From Clostridiaceae bacterium (GTDB lineage: Bacteria; Bacillota; Clostridia; Oscillospirales; Acutalibacteraceae): 30,041 bases of DNA. The notes below the pieces were generated by a model. That model saw nothing but the letters and a program-made list of their open reading frames with translations, searched no databases and was not told the origin of the DNA. The DNA lies in assembly GCA_016292575.1 (NCBI GenBank), contig JAEDIH010000007.1, positions 1 through 30,041 on the forward strand. Direction: 5' to 3'. The translations under genes were made by a program, and so were the position numbers. Shown here piece after piece: positions 16,246 to 24,806 of this stretch (the stretch's first letter is position 1; every line of letters begins with the position of its first letter).

Positions 16246-17151
16246 TCAATCATTAATATCCGAGATATCAATCATATCTCCTAGTTTATACTCTACTTCG
16301 ATAGGACGATATACATCATATCCTCCGGAATCAAAAAATGTGTATTCACCAAAATAACACTTACCGTTAATTTCGTAAAAGTCCATTCTGACAAATCTAA
16401 TTTTCTTTGCAAGTACCCTTACACACTGCTTCATTTCTTCAAAAGAAATCGGCTTTTCAATCAACTTTTTGCTGTTTTCACCATCCGCACTTCTGATATC
16501 AAGATGATTAAAATCCATGTCAAAAAAGTCAAACTTTGTTCCAGATTCGCTTCCTCTTTCAGAACAAACAAAAACGTACTTCGGCTCACCGTTGAAACAC
16601 AAAAATTTATAATCTCTTATTGGCTCACCGGAGTCATTTTCCATAAATCTTTCAGCCAAAATTTTAGGTTTCACCGTTTTATACGGATATTCTCTTCCAA
16701 GACAATACGGATTCAAAGAAAGTCTTCCGGAAAAAAATTTTGAAAGCTCCGCTTTGTCAATTTTATTCTTATCGTTAATAAGTTTAACACTGCCTGAATC
16801 ATGATTGCATTTCAGAACAAATTTCTGAGGCAATAAATCAAAGTTTATATCTTCAAACCTATCCCATGAGCCCAAAAGTTCGATTAGATATTTTTCTCCA
16901 ATCTTTTCTTTAACTATTTCCCTGACTTTCAATTTATCAACGAGCTGAGCATATTCGGGGTGAATATCATGAATTTTTAACCAATTTTGTTTTTCTGTAA
17001 AGCCTCTTGGGTTTTTCAAATTCAATCTTTTTCCCGTTTTGATTCGGTACACAAACTTTATGTACGGCTCGTCCGGAATAAAAGAAAGCAAGCTGACAAG
17101 CTTCAGCCTTTTTTCCCTATCTTTGAAAATTTTTTTATAAAAATCAACCAT
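16246..17151 (-). CDS. TupA-like ATP-grasp ligase
   Basis: 301 residues of the TupA-like ATP-grasp family. Motifs: VDKLKVREIVKEKIG (71-85), FVLKCNHDSG (111-120) with the ATP-contacting lysine, ILAERFM (164-170), DYKFLCFNGEPKY (180-192), and FVRMDFYEINGKCYFGEYTF (253-272) with Mg-binding Asp/Glu. ATP-grasp ligases form amide bonds. TupA of alkaliphilic bacilli is linked to teichuronopeptide, where amino acids are joined to a uronic acid polymer. Here UDP-HexNAc dehydrogenase and 4-epimerase genes stand directly upstream, which would supply the carboxyl group (inference). The gene is far more AT-rich than its neighbours: counted stretches 16681-16740 and 16981-17040 are about one third GC, against 57% in 17701-17760. 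Start ATG 17151 overlaps the previous stop. Confidence 0.87.
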   Translation of the reverse strand: MVDFYKKIFKDREKRLKLVSLLSFIPDEPYIKFVYRIKTGKRLNLKNPRGFTEKQNWLKIHDIHPEYAQLVDKLKVREIVKEKIGEKYLIELLGSWDRFEDINFDLLPQKFVLKCNHDSGSVKLINDKNKIDKAELSKFFSGRLSLNPYCLGREYPYKTVKPKILAERFMENDSGEPIRDYKFLCFNGEPKYVFVCSERGSESGTKFDFFDMDFNHLDIRSADGENSKKLIEKPISFEEMKQCVRVLAKKIRFVRMDFYEINGKCYFGEYTFFDSGGYDVYRPIEVEYKLGDMIDISDIND

Positions 17152-18125
17152 TAAAGATTCTCCTTGTACCATTCAATAGCAAGCTTTATTCCGTCCTCAA
17201 AGCTGTATGACGGGTCGTAGCCGAGAAGCGCTTTTGCTTTTGAAATGTCGGCGTTTGAGTGCTTGATATCGCCGGCTCTGTCCGGCCCGAAAATCGGCTC
17301 AATGTCAACGCCGAGCGCCTTTGTAAGACCGTAATAAATGTCAATAAGATATTCCCGTCCGCCGTAAGCGATATTGAACGCCTCGCCGGACGCTTCCTTT
17401 TCCGCAAGGCAGGCTTTGAGATTTGCCTCAATAACATTTTCAATATAGGTAAAATCGCGGCTCTGTCTGCCGTCGCCGTTGATTGTCGGGCGCTCTCCGG
17501 AAAGCAGCTGCTTAATAAACTTCGGAATGACCGCAGCGTAGGCGCCGTTCGGATCCTGTCTTCTTCCGAAAACATTAAAATACCGCAGTCCCACGGTTTC
17601 AAGACCGTAGTGCATTGAATACTGTTTTCCGTAAAGCTCACAGACGTGCTTTGTCAGCGCATAGGGCGAAAGGAGATTGCCCTCCCTGCCCTCTTTTTTC
17701 GGCAGCGTCGGCTCATCGCCGTAAACAGACGAGCTTGACGCATAGACAAAGCGCCTTACTTTGTTTTGCCGCGCGGCCTCCATCATGTTGAGCGTGCCTT
17801 TGATATTGACCTGTTCATAGTAAAGCGGCATTTCAATGCTGCGCGGAACGCTGCCCCACGCCGCCTGATTGAGAACGTAATCTGCGCCCTCGCACGCTTT
17901 CATGCAGGTTTCAAGGTCGGTAATATCGCCTTTGATAAAAGTATAGTTTTTGTTATCTTTAAAAAGATCGACATTTTCCTGCCTGCCCGTTGAAAGGTTA
18001 TCGAGGCAGCGGACGCGGCAGCCGAGCTTCAATATCGCCTCGCAAAGATTTGAGCCGATGAAACCTGCTCCGCCGGTCACAAGAAAAACGGTATCTTCCG
18101 GAAATTTCAGTTCAGAGTAGCCCAT
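17151..18125 (-). CDS. UDP-GlcNAc 4-epimerase-like SDR (TviC/WbpP type)
   Basis: 324-residue extended SDR enzyme. TGGAGFIG (17-24) binds NAD, SSSSVYG (130-136) and Y155-x3-K159 (in SPYALTK) are catalytic, and GRRQDPNGAYAAVIPKF (187-203) is the stretch shared by TviC and WbpP. Those enzymes interconvert UDP-GlcNAc and UDP-GalNAc, or the matching uronic acids. It follows the dehydrogenase gene by one base, with GGAGA before the ATG, so the pair probably makes UDP-HexNAc-uronic acid of galacto form. The preference for acid or neutral substrate is not visible in sequence. Confidence 0.9.
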   Translation of the reverse strand: MGYSELKFPEDTVFLVTGGAGFIGSNLCEAILKLGCRVRCLDNLSTGRQENVDLFKDNKNYTFIKGDITDLETCMKACEGADYVLNQAAWGSVPRSIEMPLYYEQVNIKGTLNMMEAARQNKVRRFVYASSSSVYGDEPTLPKKEGREGNLLSPYALTKHVCELYGKQYSMHYGLETVGLRYFNVFGRRQDPNGAYAAVIPKFIKQLLSGERPTINGDGRQSRDFTYIENVIEANLKACLAEKEASGEAFNIAYGGREYLIDIYYGLTKALGVDIEPIFGPDRAGDIKHSNADISKAKALLGYDPSYSFEDGIKLAIEWYKENL

Positions 18126-18126
18126 A

Positions 18127-19440
18127 TTAAAGTCTCCAGTATTTATATCCGGCGCTTTCAAAGGTCTTCCTGTCAAGAATACCCTTTACATCAAGCAGGA
18201 TTTTTGTTTCATTTTTATATAGCGCGTCAAAATCGCTCTTTGAAAGCGTTTTAAATTCATCGTGAGCCACGGCAAGAACGACGGCGTCGCAGTTATTAAC
18301 CTTTTCAAATTCAGTAAGCTCAAGACCGTACTCACGCTCTGCGCCGCCCTTATCGGCAACGTCATCACAGACAACGGGTTCGATTCCGTATTCACGAAGT
18401 TCATGAATTATGTCAACGACGCGTGAATTTCTCGTGTCAGGGCAGTTTTCCTTAAAGGTCAGACCGAGAACGGCAACCTTTGCACCGCTTATCGGCACGC
18501 CGCTCTTTGCCATAAGCTTAATGAGCGATTCGGTAACATACTGACCCATTGAATCGTTAATCCGTCTGCCGGAAAGAATGACCTGACTGTGGTAGCCTAT
18601 CTCCTCCGCCTTATAGGTGAGATAATAAGGGTCAACGCCGATGCAGTGTCCGCCGACAAGACCGGGTGCAAACTTCAAAAAGTTCCACTTTGTTCCTGCG
18701 GCTTCAAGGACGGCTTTTGTGTCGATTCCGAGCTTGTGGAAAATGATAGAAAGCTCGTTCATGAAAGCGATATTTATATCGCGCTGGCTGTTTTCAATGA
18801 CCTTTGCCGCCTCGGCAACCTTAATGCTTTCAGCCTTATGCACGCCTGCAAGAGCAACAAGCGAATACACCTTTGCAACGGTTTCAAGCGTTTCCTCGTC
18901 CATTCCGGAAACGATTTTGACTATCGTTTCAAGGCGATGAACCTTGTCTCCGGGATTTATCCTTTCCGGGCTGTAGCCGACCTTAAAGTCCTTTCCGCAA
19001 ACCAGACCGGATTCCTTTTCAAGTATCGGTACGCAGATATCCTCCGTCACGCCGGGATAGACCGTTGATTCATAGACAACAATACTGCCCTTTGAAAGAT
19101 TTCTTCCGACTATCCTGCTTGCCGACTCAACAGGAACAAGATTGGGCGTATGGTCGGCGTTGACCGGAGTGGGAACGGCAACAATGTGAAACTTCGCCTC
19201 CTTGAGCTTTGCTTCGTCCGAGGTGAATTCAACCGCCGTGTTCCTGATTGCTTCGTCTCCGACCTCCTGCGTGGGGTCAATTCCGTTTTTGTAAAGCTCA
19301 ATCTTTTTTTCGTTCAGGTCAAAGCCTATTACGTCAATTTTTTTTGCAAAGGAGACGGCAATAGGAATTCCGACATAGCCGAGACCTACCAGCGACAGCT
19401 TTTCCCTGCGGTCAATAAGGTTCTCATAAAGTCCGTTCAT
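18127..19440 (-). CDS. UDP-N-acetylhexosamine 6-dehydrogenase (TviB/WbpO/WbpA family)
   Basis: 437 residues. GLGYVG (19-24) starts the NAD domain, AEAAKVIEN (209-217) gives the catalytic Lys/Asn helix, and GGHCIGVDPYYL (263-274) holds the catalytic cysteine C266. The GHCIGVDPYYL form is typical of enzymes using UDP-N-acetylhexosamines rather than UDP-glucose. It oxidises C6 twice to give the uronic acid. ATGA overlap with the preceding glycosyltransferase and one-base spacing to the epimerase indicate tight co-expression. UDP-ManNAc dehydrogenases are related, but no 2-epimerase gene is seen here. Confidence 0.92.
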   Translation of the reverse strand: MNGLYENLIDRREKLSLVGLGYVGIPIAVSFAKKIDVIGFDLNEKKIELYKNGIDPTQEVGDEAIRNTAVEFTSDEAKLKEAKFHIVAVPTPVNADHTPNLVPVESASRIVGRNLSKGSIVVYESTVYPGVTEDICVPILEKESGLVCGKDFKVGYSPERINPGDKVHRLETIVKIVSGMDEETLETVAKVYSLVALAGVHKAESIKVAEAAKVIENSQRDINIAFMNELSIIFHKLGIDTKAVLEAAGTKWNFLKFAPGLVGGHCIGVDPYYLTYKAEEIGYHSQVILSGRRINDSMGQYVTESLIKLMAKSGVPISGAKVAVLGLTFKENCPDTRNSRVVDIIHELREYGIEPVVCDDVADKGGAEREYGLELTEFEKVNNCDAVVLAVAHDEFKTLSKSDFDALYKNETKILLDVKGILDRKTFESAGYKYWRL

Positions 19441-20531
19441 CTGCGTTTACCTCCGAATTCGTGTATTGCGTCAAGATATGCCCTGACAACTGTTTTCCTG
19501 TCAAACTCTCTTTCAACCTTTTTGCGCGCTGCACTGCCCATTTCGGCGCGCTGTGCGTTATCAAGCAGGCAGAACCTTTCAATCGCATTTTCAAGGCTTT
19601 TTTCGTCCTTTGCTTCAAAACCGAAGCCGGTCACGCCCTCATCGAATGTTTCGCAGCAGCCGGGAATGTTGCTTGCAAGAACAGGTCTTCCGCCTGCCTC
19701 GGCCTCAAGCAGTCCGTTTGCCATTCCCTCATGATAGGACGGCAGAACAACCGCATGACTCCTTTTAACAAAGGAATGAACGTCCTCCTGCCAGCCGAGA
19801 TAATGTATCGCGCCGTCTTTGGTGAAAGAGTTTTTGAGCTCTTCACATTCCTTTTCGCACCAGCCTATGATGTCAAGCGATATGTCATATTTTTCCGACA
19901 GCTTTCCGACCGCTTCGCAAAGCTCAAAAATTCCCTTGTCTCTCATCATTCGTCCGATGAAAAGCAGGCGCGTTCCGTCCTCCGCCGGGTATTGCTCAAA
20001 GCTGTGCTTTTCAAGATTCACACCCGAGCCCGGAACAATTCTGTGCTTTCCGGTCGCGATTTTCATCTGCTCAAACTTTTTTGAATGTTTTTCATTCTGA
20101 AAGAACATACAGGATATTTTTCTCGTTGAAAAACGGTACCACGAGGAGATAAGGAGCGAAAAGAGCCTGCCCCTTTCAAACGCGGCGCCGAGTCCCGTTA
20201 CCGTTGAAATATACGGAACGTGCATTGCGGCTGCGGCAATTCCGCCGTATAGCGCGGGCTTTATTGTGTATGTCAGTATAATATCGGGCGAATACTCTTT
20301 TATCATCGCCTTGTATTTTTTAATGAGCTTTATTTCTCTGAGGGGGTTCATGCCGTACTGGGTTATAGGAGTATCAAGAACAGTGCAGCCCAGACCCTCG
20401 AAAAATGCGGCGTGTTCTGCCCGCGGCATTGAAAGGAACACTTCATGACCCTCACGGACAAGAGCCTGTAAAAGCTCCGTCCTGAAATAATAAAGCGTTA
20501 CTTCGTGATTTACCAAAAAGAGAATTTTCAT
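19437..20531 (-). CDS. PglA-like GT4 glycosyltransferase (second sugar)
   Basis: 364 residues. KILFLVNHEVTLYYFR at the start and LTYTIKPALYGGIAA (about 99-113) are characteristic of PglA/WcaA-like transferases that extend the sugar placed by PglC-type enzymes. VTGLGAAF follows, then the donor site SYHEGMANGLLEAEAGG. It shares an ATGA with the phosphoglycosyl transferase gene, as in pgl and other heptasaccharide or capsule loci. PglA uses UDP-GalNAc, which the epimerase here could supply (inference). Confidence 0.9.
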   Translation of the reverse strand: MKILFLVNHEVTLYYFRTELLQALVREGHEVFLSMPRAEHAAFFEGLGCTVLDTPITQYGMNPLREIKLIKKYKAMIKEYSPDIILTYTIKPALYGGIAAAAMHVPYISTVTGLGAAFERGRLFSLLISSWYRFSTRKISCMFFQNEKHSKKFEQMKIATGKHRIVPGSGVNLEKHSFEQYPAEDGTRLLFIGRMMRDKGIFELCEAVGKLSEKYDISLDIIGWCEKECEELKNSFTKDGAIHYLGWQEDVHSFVKRSHAVVLPSYHEGMANGLLEAEAGGRPVLASNIPGCCETFDEGVTGFGFEAKDEKSLENAIERFCLLDNAQRAEMGSAARKKVEREFDRKTVVRAYLDAIHEFGGKRR

Positions 20532-21148
20532 TTTTGAATCTCGCTTTCCGCCTTCATTGCGCCCGTGCCGCCTTCAACAACTCCGTCGCTTTTGAGAACG
20601 CCGAGAACCGTTTTTAAAATGCACCTGATATCAAGCAAAAGGCTCATGTTTTTAACGTATTCGCCGTCAAGCCTTGCCTTTTCGGGAATTTCAAGCTCGT
20701 CTCTTCCGTTGACCTGCGCCCAGCCGGTAAGACCCGGACGGACAGCGTTTGCGCCGTATTTATCCCTTTCAGCAATAAGGTCAAACTGATTCCAGAGCGC
20801 GGGACGCGGACCTACGATTGACATTTCGCCCTTAATGATATTGATAAGCTGCAAAAGCTCATCAAGGCTTGTTTTGCGCAGGAAAGAGCCGACCTTTGTT
20901 ATGAATGCGTCGGGATTTTTTAGCAGATGAGTCGGCATATCCTTGGGCGTATCCGTTCTCATTGTTCTGAACTTGAGCATTTCAAAGTGAGTTTTGTCCT
21001 TGCCTATCCTCTTTTGCCTGAACACAACGGGTCCTTTTGAGTCAAGCTTTACGGCAAGCGAAACGGCCGCAAGCAACGGACTCAAAACGCAAAACGCCAA
21101 AAGAGAAAGAACAAAATCAAGAAACCGCTTGAACGCCTGATACTTCAT
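20528..21148 (-). CDS. Initiating phosphoglycosyl transferase (PglC-like, monotopic)
   Basis: 206 residues, the short catalytic form of the polyprenyl-phosphate hexose-1-phosphate transferase family. A re-entrant membrane helix (about 8-31) contains the SP bend. KGPVVFRQKRIG (38-49), KFRTM, the catalytic Asp-Glu in SLDELLQL (94-101), IVGPRP, RPGLTGWAQVNGR and the final LDGEYV all match the family. It transfers sugar-1-phosphate to undecaprenyl phosphate and commits the pathway. The start at ATG 21148 has AAAGGA nine bases upstream and lies 32 bp inside the CapD-like gene. Earlier ATG/TTG codons at 21157 and 21184 are less well placed. Confidence 0.93.
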   Translation of the reverse strand: MKYQAFKRFLDFVLSLLAFCVLSPLLAAVSLAVKLDSKGPVVFRQKRIGKDKTHFEMLKFRTMRTDTPKDMPTHLLKNPDAFITKVGSFLRKTSLDELLQLINIIKGEMSIVGPRPALWNQFDLIAERDKYGANAVRPGLTGWAQVNGRDELEIPEKARLDGEYVKNMSLLLDIRCILKTVLGVLKSDGVVEGGTGAMKAESEIQK

Positions 21149-23024
21149 CACTTTCATTCCTTTCGTATCTGTACTGTGAAACAATTTCCCGCAGCTGCCT
21201 GCGCAGCTCGCTTCCGCTCATGTCCTGCGCATTTTCAAGCACTTTCAGGTGCGAGAGCAGAACGCTTTCATCCGATTCCTCCGGGTGACCGATGAAGATA
21301 AGGTCGTTGTCGGTCTTTTCAATGCCCTCCTCGCTGAGCAAAAGCTCCTCATAAAGCTTTTCTCCGGGGCGAAGACCCGTATATTTTATCTTGATATCAA
21401 CGTCCGGTTCAAAGCCCGAAAGGCGGATCATATTGCGCGCAAGGTCATCTATCCTGACCGGCTCGCCCATATCAAGGACAAAAATTTCTCCGTCCTTTGC
21501 ATAGGCGCCCGCCTGCAAAACAAGGGAGACAGCCTCCGGTATCGTCATGAAGTAGCGGATAATATCTTTATGGGTGACAGTGACAGGACCGCCGAGCTCA
21601 ATCTGCTTGCGGAAAAGCGGAATAACGCTTCCGTTGCTGCCGAGGACGTTTCCGAAGCGCACGGCGGCAAAAACCGTTTTTGACTTTTTGCTCATCATCT
21701 GAACAATCATTTCGCAGATACGCTTTGAAGCGCCCATAACATTGGTCGGGTTGACCGCCTTATCGGTTGAAATGAGCACCATCTTGTCCGCACCGAATTT
21801 ATCGGCGGCAAGAGCAGTATTATATGTTCCGAAAACATTGTTTTTGACCGCCTCTGCCGGGGAATTTTCCATCAGCGGAACGTGCTTGTGCGCCGCCGCG
21901 TGGAAAACTATCTCCGGTCTGTACCTTTCAAAAACTTCAAACACGCGTTTCTGGTCGCGCACCGAGCCTATGAGGACAACAAGCGAAAGCTGCGGATATT
22001 TTTTCAAAAGCTCCTGCTCAATGGAATAGGCATTATTTTCGTAAATATCAAAAATAATGAGTTTTTCAGGCTTATGCTTTGCAATCTGGCGGCAAAGCTC
22101 GCTGCCGATTGATCCGCCGCCGCCTGTTACAAGCACGGTCTTTCCGGTAAGATATCCGCTGATTTCGTCGGTATCGGTCTTTATCGCGTCGCGGCCGAGC
22201 AGGTCAAGAACGTCAACCTTGCGTATTTTTTCAATGCTGACTTCTCCGTTTGCAAGCTGATATATTGCAGGCAGCGTCAGAAGCTCGCAATCCGTTTTCT
22301 GACACATTTTGAGCAGACTCCTCCTCTGCTCTGCGGTGGCGGAGGGTATTGCGATTATGATTTCCTCAACACGGTACTGCTCAACCGCGGAAAGAATATT
22401 TTCCCTTGAACCGACAATTTTGACTCCGTGCAGGCGCTTGCCCTTCTTTTTAAAGTCGTCGTCGATTATGCACACAATGCGGTTTTTAGCGTGGGAGCTG
22501 CTTTGCATCTCACGCAGAACAATGTCTCCGCTCTGACCGGCTCCGATGAGCATTGTCCTTTTTTGTCCGCGGCTCTTGAGGGAAATCAGACCGCGCGAAA
22601 TCCTGCCCGAAAACCTCAGGCAGCTTATGAGGCCGATGAGCAAAAGGAAACGGATAATCACATATGAACGCGGAAGAGCATACGGCATCAGCCTGATGTA
22701 TATCCAGTCAAAAACGCACGAAAGGAAGCACGCGCAAATGATTTGTATCAGCTCGCCCACTCCGGCATAAGCCCAAACGCTTGAATAAAGCCTGAAAAGA
22801 GCAAAGATAAGTATTGCGGCAACGGTGCTTGGCGGCACGGTTCTTGAAAAAGAATCAAGAAAGCCCGAGGACACAAGCTCGTCAAAATCAAACTCAAAAC
22901 GGGTGAAAAGCGCAAAAAATCCGGAAGCGTTGACCAGAATAATATCTGCAATAATTATACAGACAGTTCCGAGCAAACTGCCGAACAAAGCCTTGCTGTT
23001 TTTCACTTTCGAGATTTCTTTCAT
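21117..23024 (-). CDS. Membrane-bound UDP-HexNAc 4,6-dehydratase (CapD/PglF/WbpM type)
   Basis: 635 residues. Four N-terminal helices (about 18-40, 67-83, 92-112, 119-137), then a first Rossmann-like domain with GAGQSGD (161-167), then the catalytic SDR with VTGGGGSIGSE (299-309), AAAHKHVP (376-383) and STDKAVNPTNVMGASKR (419-435). The Met-x3-Lys in place of Tyr-x3-Lys is normal for this long family. It forms UDP-4-keto-6-deoxy-HexNAc, the first step to bacillosamine, QuiNAc or FucNAc type sugars. No aminotransferase or acetyltransferase follows, so reduction to a 6-deoxy-HexNAc, or enzymes encoded elsewhere, must finish it. ATG start, with AAAGGATG upstream. Confidence 0.93.
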   Translation of the reverse strand: MKEISKVKNSKALFGSLLGTVCIIIADIILVNASGFFALFTRFEFDFDELVSSGFLDSFSRTVPPSTVAAILIFALFRLYSSVWAYAGVGELIQIICACFLSCVFDWIYIRLMPYALPRSYVIIRFLLLIGLISCLRFSGRISRGLISLKSRGQKRTMLIGAGQSGDIVLREMQSSSHAKNRIVCIIDDDFKKKGKRLHGVKIVGSRENILSAVEQYRVEEIIIAIPSATAEQRRSLLKMCQKTDCELLTLPAIYQLANGEVSIEKIRKVDVLDLLGRDAIKTDTDEISGYLTGKTVLVTGGGGSIGSELCRQIAKHKPEKLIIFDIYENNAYSIEQELLKKYPQLSLVVLIGSVRDQKRVFEVFERYRPEIVFHAAAHKHVPLMENSPAEAVKNNVFGTYNTALAADKFGADKMVLISTDKAVNPTNVMGASKRICEMIVQMMSKKSKTVFAAVRFGNVLGSNGSVIPLFRKQIELGGPVTVTHKDIIRYFMTIPEAVSLVLQAGAYAKDGEIFVLDMGEPVRIDDLARNMIRLSGFEPDVDIKIKYTGLRPGEKLYEELLLSEEGIEKTDNDLIFIGHPEESDESVLLSHLKVLENAQDMSGSELRRQLREIVSQYRYERNESDEVSGVQAVS

Positions 23025-23067
23025 TTATTTGTTCATCCTTTCGCTTTTATCTATCAAAAACCGCTGT

Positions 23068-23514
23068 TTATCTGTACGCGGCAGGTATATTCCTTTTAGT
23101 CTTAAAGAAGCGTAATTTATAAAGCGTCCAGAGCGCGCTGTTTTTTTTAATCAGCTTTCCGTCCCTCTCGGCAGCAACGCAGCAGGCAAGAAGCTGACCT
23201 TTTTCAATCGGACCTTCAACATAGGTCTGCGCGTCACCGGAAAAGAAAAAGCTTTCCCCTTTCCTTTCGACAACGCGGTGAAGCACATAAGCGCCGTTTT
23301 TACGTTTGTAAAAGAGAATGTCGCCTTTTTTCGGTTTTTTTTCAATCCTCTGCAAAACGACCCTGTCGCGCCCGTCCGCAAGGAACGGCAGCATACTGTT
23401 TCCCGTAACCGTCAGAAATACTTCTTCCCCGCAAGACAGCTTATAAAGAATGATTTTTACAATTCCGTCATTGCCGATTTTTTTTGAAAGTTCTGTTCCG
23501 TCAGCCTCTTTCAT
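23068..23514 (-). CDS. S24/S26-family peptidase, SipW-like signal peptidase
   Basis: 148 residues. GNSMLPFL (38-45) holds the nucleophile serine S40. DILFYKRKNGAYVLHRVV (65-82) has His79-Arg80 where bacterial SPase I has a lysine, as in SipW and the eukaryotic/archaeal type. FSGDAQ (91-96) matches the conserved GD box. There is no clear N-terminal membrane helix, and only weak hydrophobicity at the end, so membrane attachment is uncertain. Strong GGAGG before ATG; 34 bases after the nucleotidyltransferase gene. Such peptidases with PF14907 nucleotidyltransferases recur in peptide-modification and polysaccharide loci of Firmicutes. No substrate peptide is recognisable here. Confidence 0.85.
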   Translation of the reverse strand: MKEADGTELSKKIGNDGIVKIILYKLSCGEEVFLTVTGNSMLPFLADGRDRVVLQRIEKKPKKGDILFYKRKNGAYVLHRVVERKGESFFFSGDAQTYVEGPIEKGQLLACCVAAERDGKLIKKNSALWTLYKLRFFKTKRNIPAAYR

Positions 23515-23548
23515 ATTGCCTCCATAACGATAAAATTCGCCGTATAGC

Positions 23549-24736
23549 TCAGATAATTTTGTATTTTTTCATCAGTTCGGTTCGTTCCTTTGCAATTTTA
23601 AGGCTCTGAGCAGGCGTTCCGTTTGTTTCTCTCTTGAAAAGAACCGAAAAAGCATATTTCACAATGCGCACCCATACGAAAAACGGATACAGCCATTTAT
23701 ACCGCGCCACAAGCGGATAAGAAGCGGCAAGCGTTTCCCTTTGCGGAAACAGCGCCGTTATCAGCGGATTGCGTTTTTTCTTGCCGGCGGCGGAAAGGGT
23801 GAGCGCAGCGCTGTGCTGCCTTGAGCTTTCTCCCCTGCCGAAAATACCTGCTTCGAGAATATCCTCAAGAAGCTCCTTTGTTTCAACCTTACGGTCAAGA
23901 GACTCAAAAGCAATGTCCTCAAAGGCAAGGTATTCGCGCGCAATATTTACAATTCCCTCAAAAAACACCCACGCGTTCAGCTTTGAAAGGTCTCTTTGCA
24001 GCTTTTCAAAGTCAATGCAGCCCTTATACTTCCTGAGGTAAACGGCAATGTCGCAGACCTGCCTTATGCCGAAGCCGCACCTTATGAAGTGCTTGAACGC
24101 ATGGCAGACAAGATACAAAATTGTGCTTTGCGCGTCAAGAGTCAGCACCTTGGCGCCGTTTATTTCCGTCCAACAAGTGTTTTCACTCTCAGTCTCAAAA
24201 AGAGCCTTGAGCGTTTCACCGAGTGCTCCGCTCTCGCAGAAAAGGGAGATATGCGCTTCAACAACCAGACCGGTTTCGGGATCGGAATAGGTTTTTTCGT
24301 TCATACCGGTTCTTTTAAGCTCAAAGCCGAGGTTCTTCATTTCCTTTTCAAAGCGTTCTTCCTCCTGCTTTGAGATAAGCAGATCCTCGTCTCCGGAGGG
24401 GCGCAGATCCCCATCGGCATAAAGCGCGCGCAGCGTTACGCCCTTGACGCAAACGGGGCGGAATTTGAGCGAAAGAAGTTTTTCATAAACCGACAGAAAC
24501 TTTGCGCTCTTAACGGTCTGCGCAAGATAGCAGCTTATTGCGGCGGCCTTTTCTCCTTTAAAAAGCTTGTCTGAGGCGCAGTTCGGAAACAAGACGTCAC
24601 AGACCAGTGGCAGGATATTATGCTTACGGGCAAGGAAAAAAATTTCCGGAAGATTTACCTTTGAAACAGAAAATTCGTCATCCGGATTGAAATGCTGCGC
24701 TACAGCCCTCAAAAATTCCATTTCAGAAGCTTTCAT
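23549..24736 (-). CDS. Nucleotidyltransferase-fold protein (PF14907-like)
   Basis: 395 residues. The fold signature is VCVKGVTLRALYADGDLRPS (95-114, with KG at 98-99) followed by GDEDLL (115-120), whose acidic residues D116 and D118 would bind metal. The pattern matches uncharacterised nucleotidyltransferases of PF14907. A helical middle (HAFKHF...) and a C-terminal amphipathic segment WLYPFFVWVRIVKYAFSVLF may bind the membrane. First gene of the polysaccharide operon, about 35 bases after the predicted transcription start. I chose ATG 24736 with GGTGG upstream over the TTG at 24760. The nucleotide substrate is unknown. Confidence 0.82.
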   Translation of the reverse strand: MKASEMEFLRAVAQHFNPDDEFSVSKVNLPEIFFLARKHNILPLVCDVLFPNCASDKLFKGEKAAAISCYLAQTVKSAKFLSVYEKLLSLKFRPVCVKGVTLRALYADGDLRPSGDEDLLISKQEEERFEKEMKNLGFELKRTGMNEKTYSDPETGLVVEAHISLFCESGALGETLKALFETESENTCWTEINGAKVLTLDAQSTILYLVCHAFKHFIRCGFGIRQVCDIAVYLRKYKGCIDFEKLQRDLSKLNAWVFFEGIVNIAREYLAFEDIAFESLDRKVETKELLEDILEAGIFGRGESSRQHSAALTLSAAGKKKRNPLITALFPQRETLAASYPLVARYKWLYPFFVWVRIVKYAFSVLFKRETNGTPAQSLKIAKERTELMKKYKII

Positions 24737-24776
24737 TCCTGCACCACCGTTTAACACCAAGATAATAAACCAAATA

Positions 24777-24806
24777 ATTATAGCATAAAGTGTTGTCCGA
24801 TGTAAA
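24777..24806 (-). promoter_or_regulatory. Sigma-A promoter of the polysaccharide operon
   Basis: On the minus strand: TTTACA (24806-24801), an 18-bp spacer, and a perfect TATAAT (24782-24777) with TGC just before it (extended -10). The expected start near 24770 gives a short leader to the ATG at 24736. No terminator with a U-tract was seen from here down to position 5486, so one long transcript is likely. Confidence 0.78.

Noticed and set aside
23025..23040. Mini-ORF (ATG AAC AAA TAA) before the CapD-like gene
   Set aside because: Three codons arising from the ribosome-site region; nothing indicates it is translated or regulatory.
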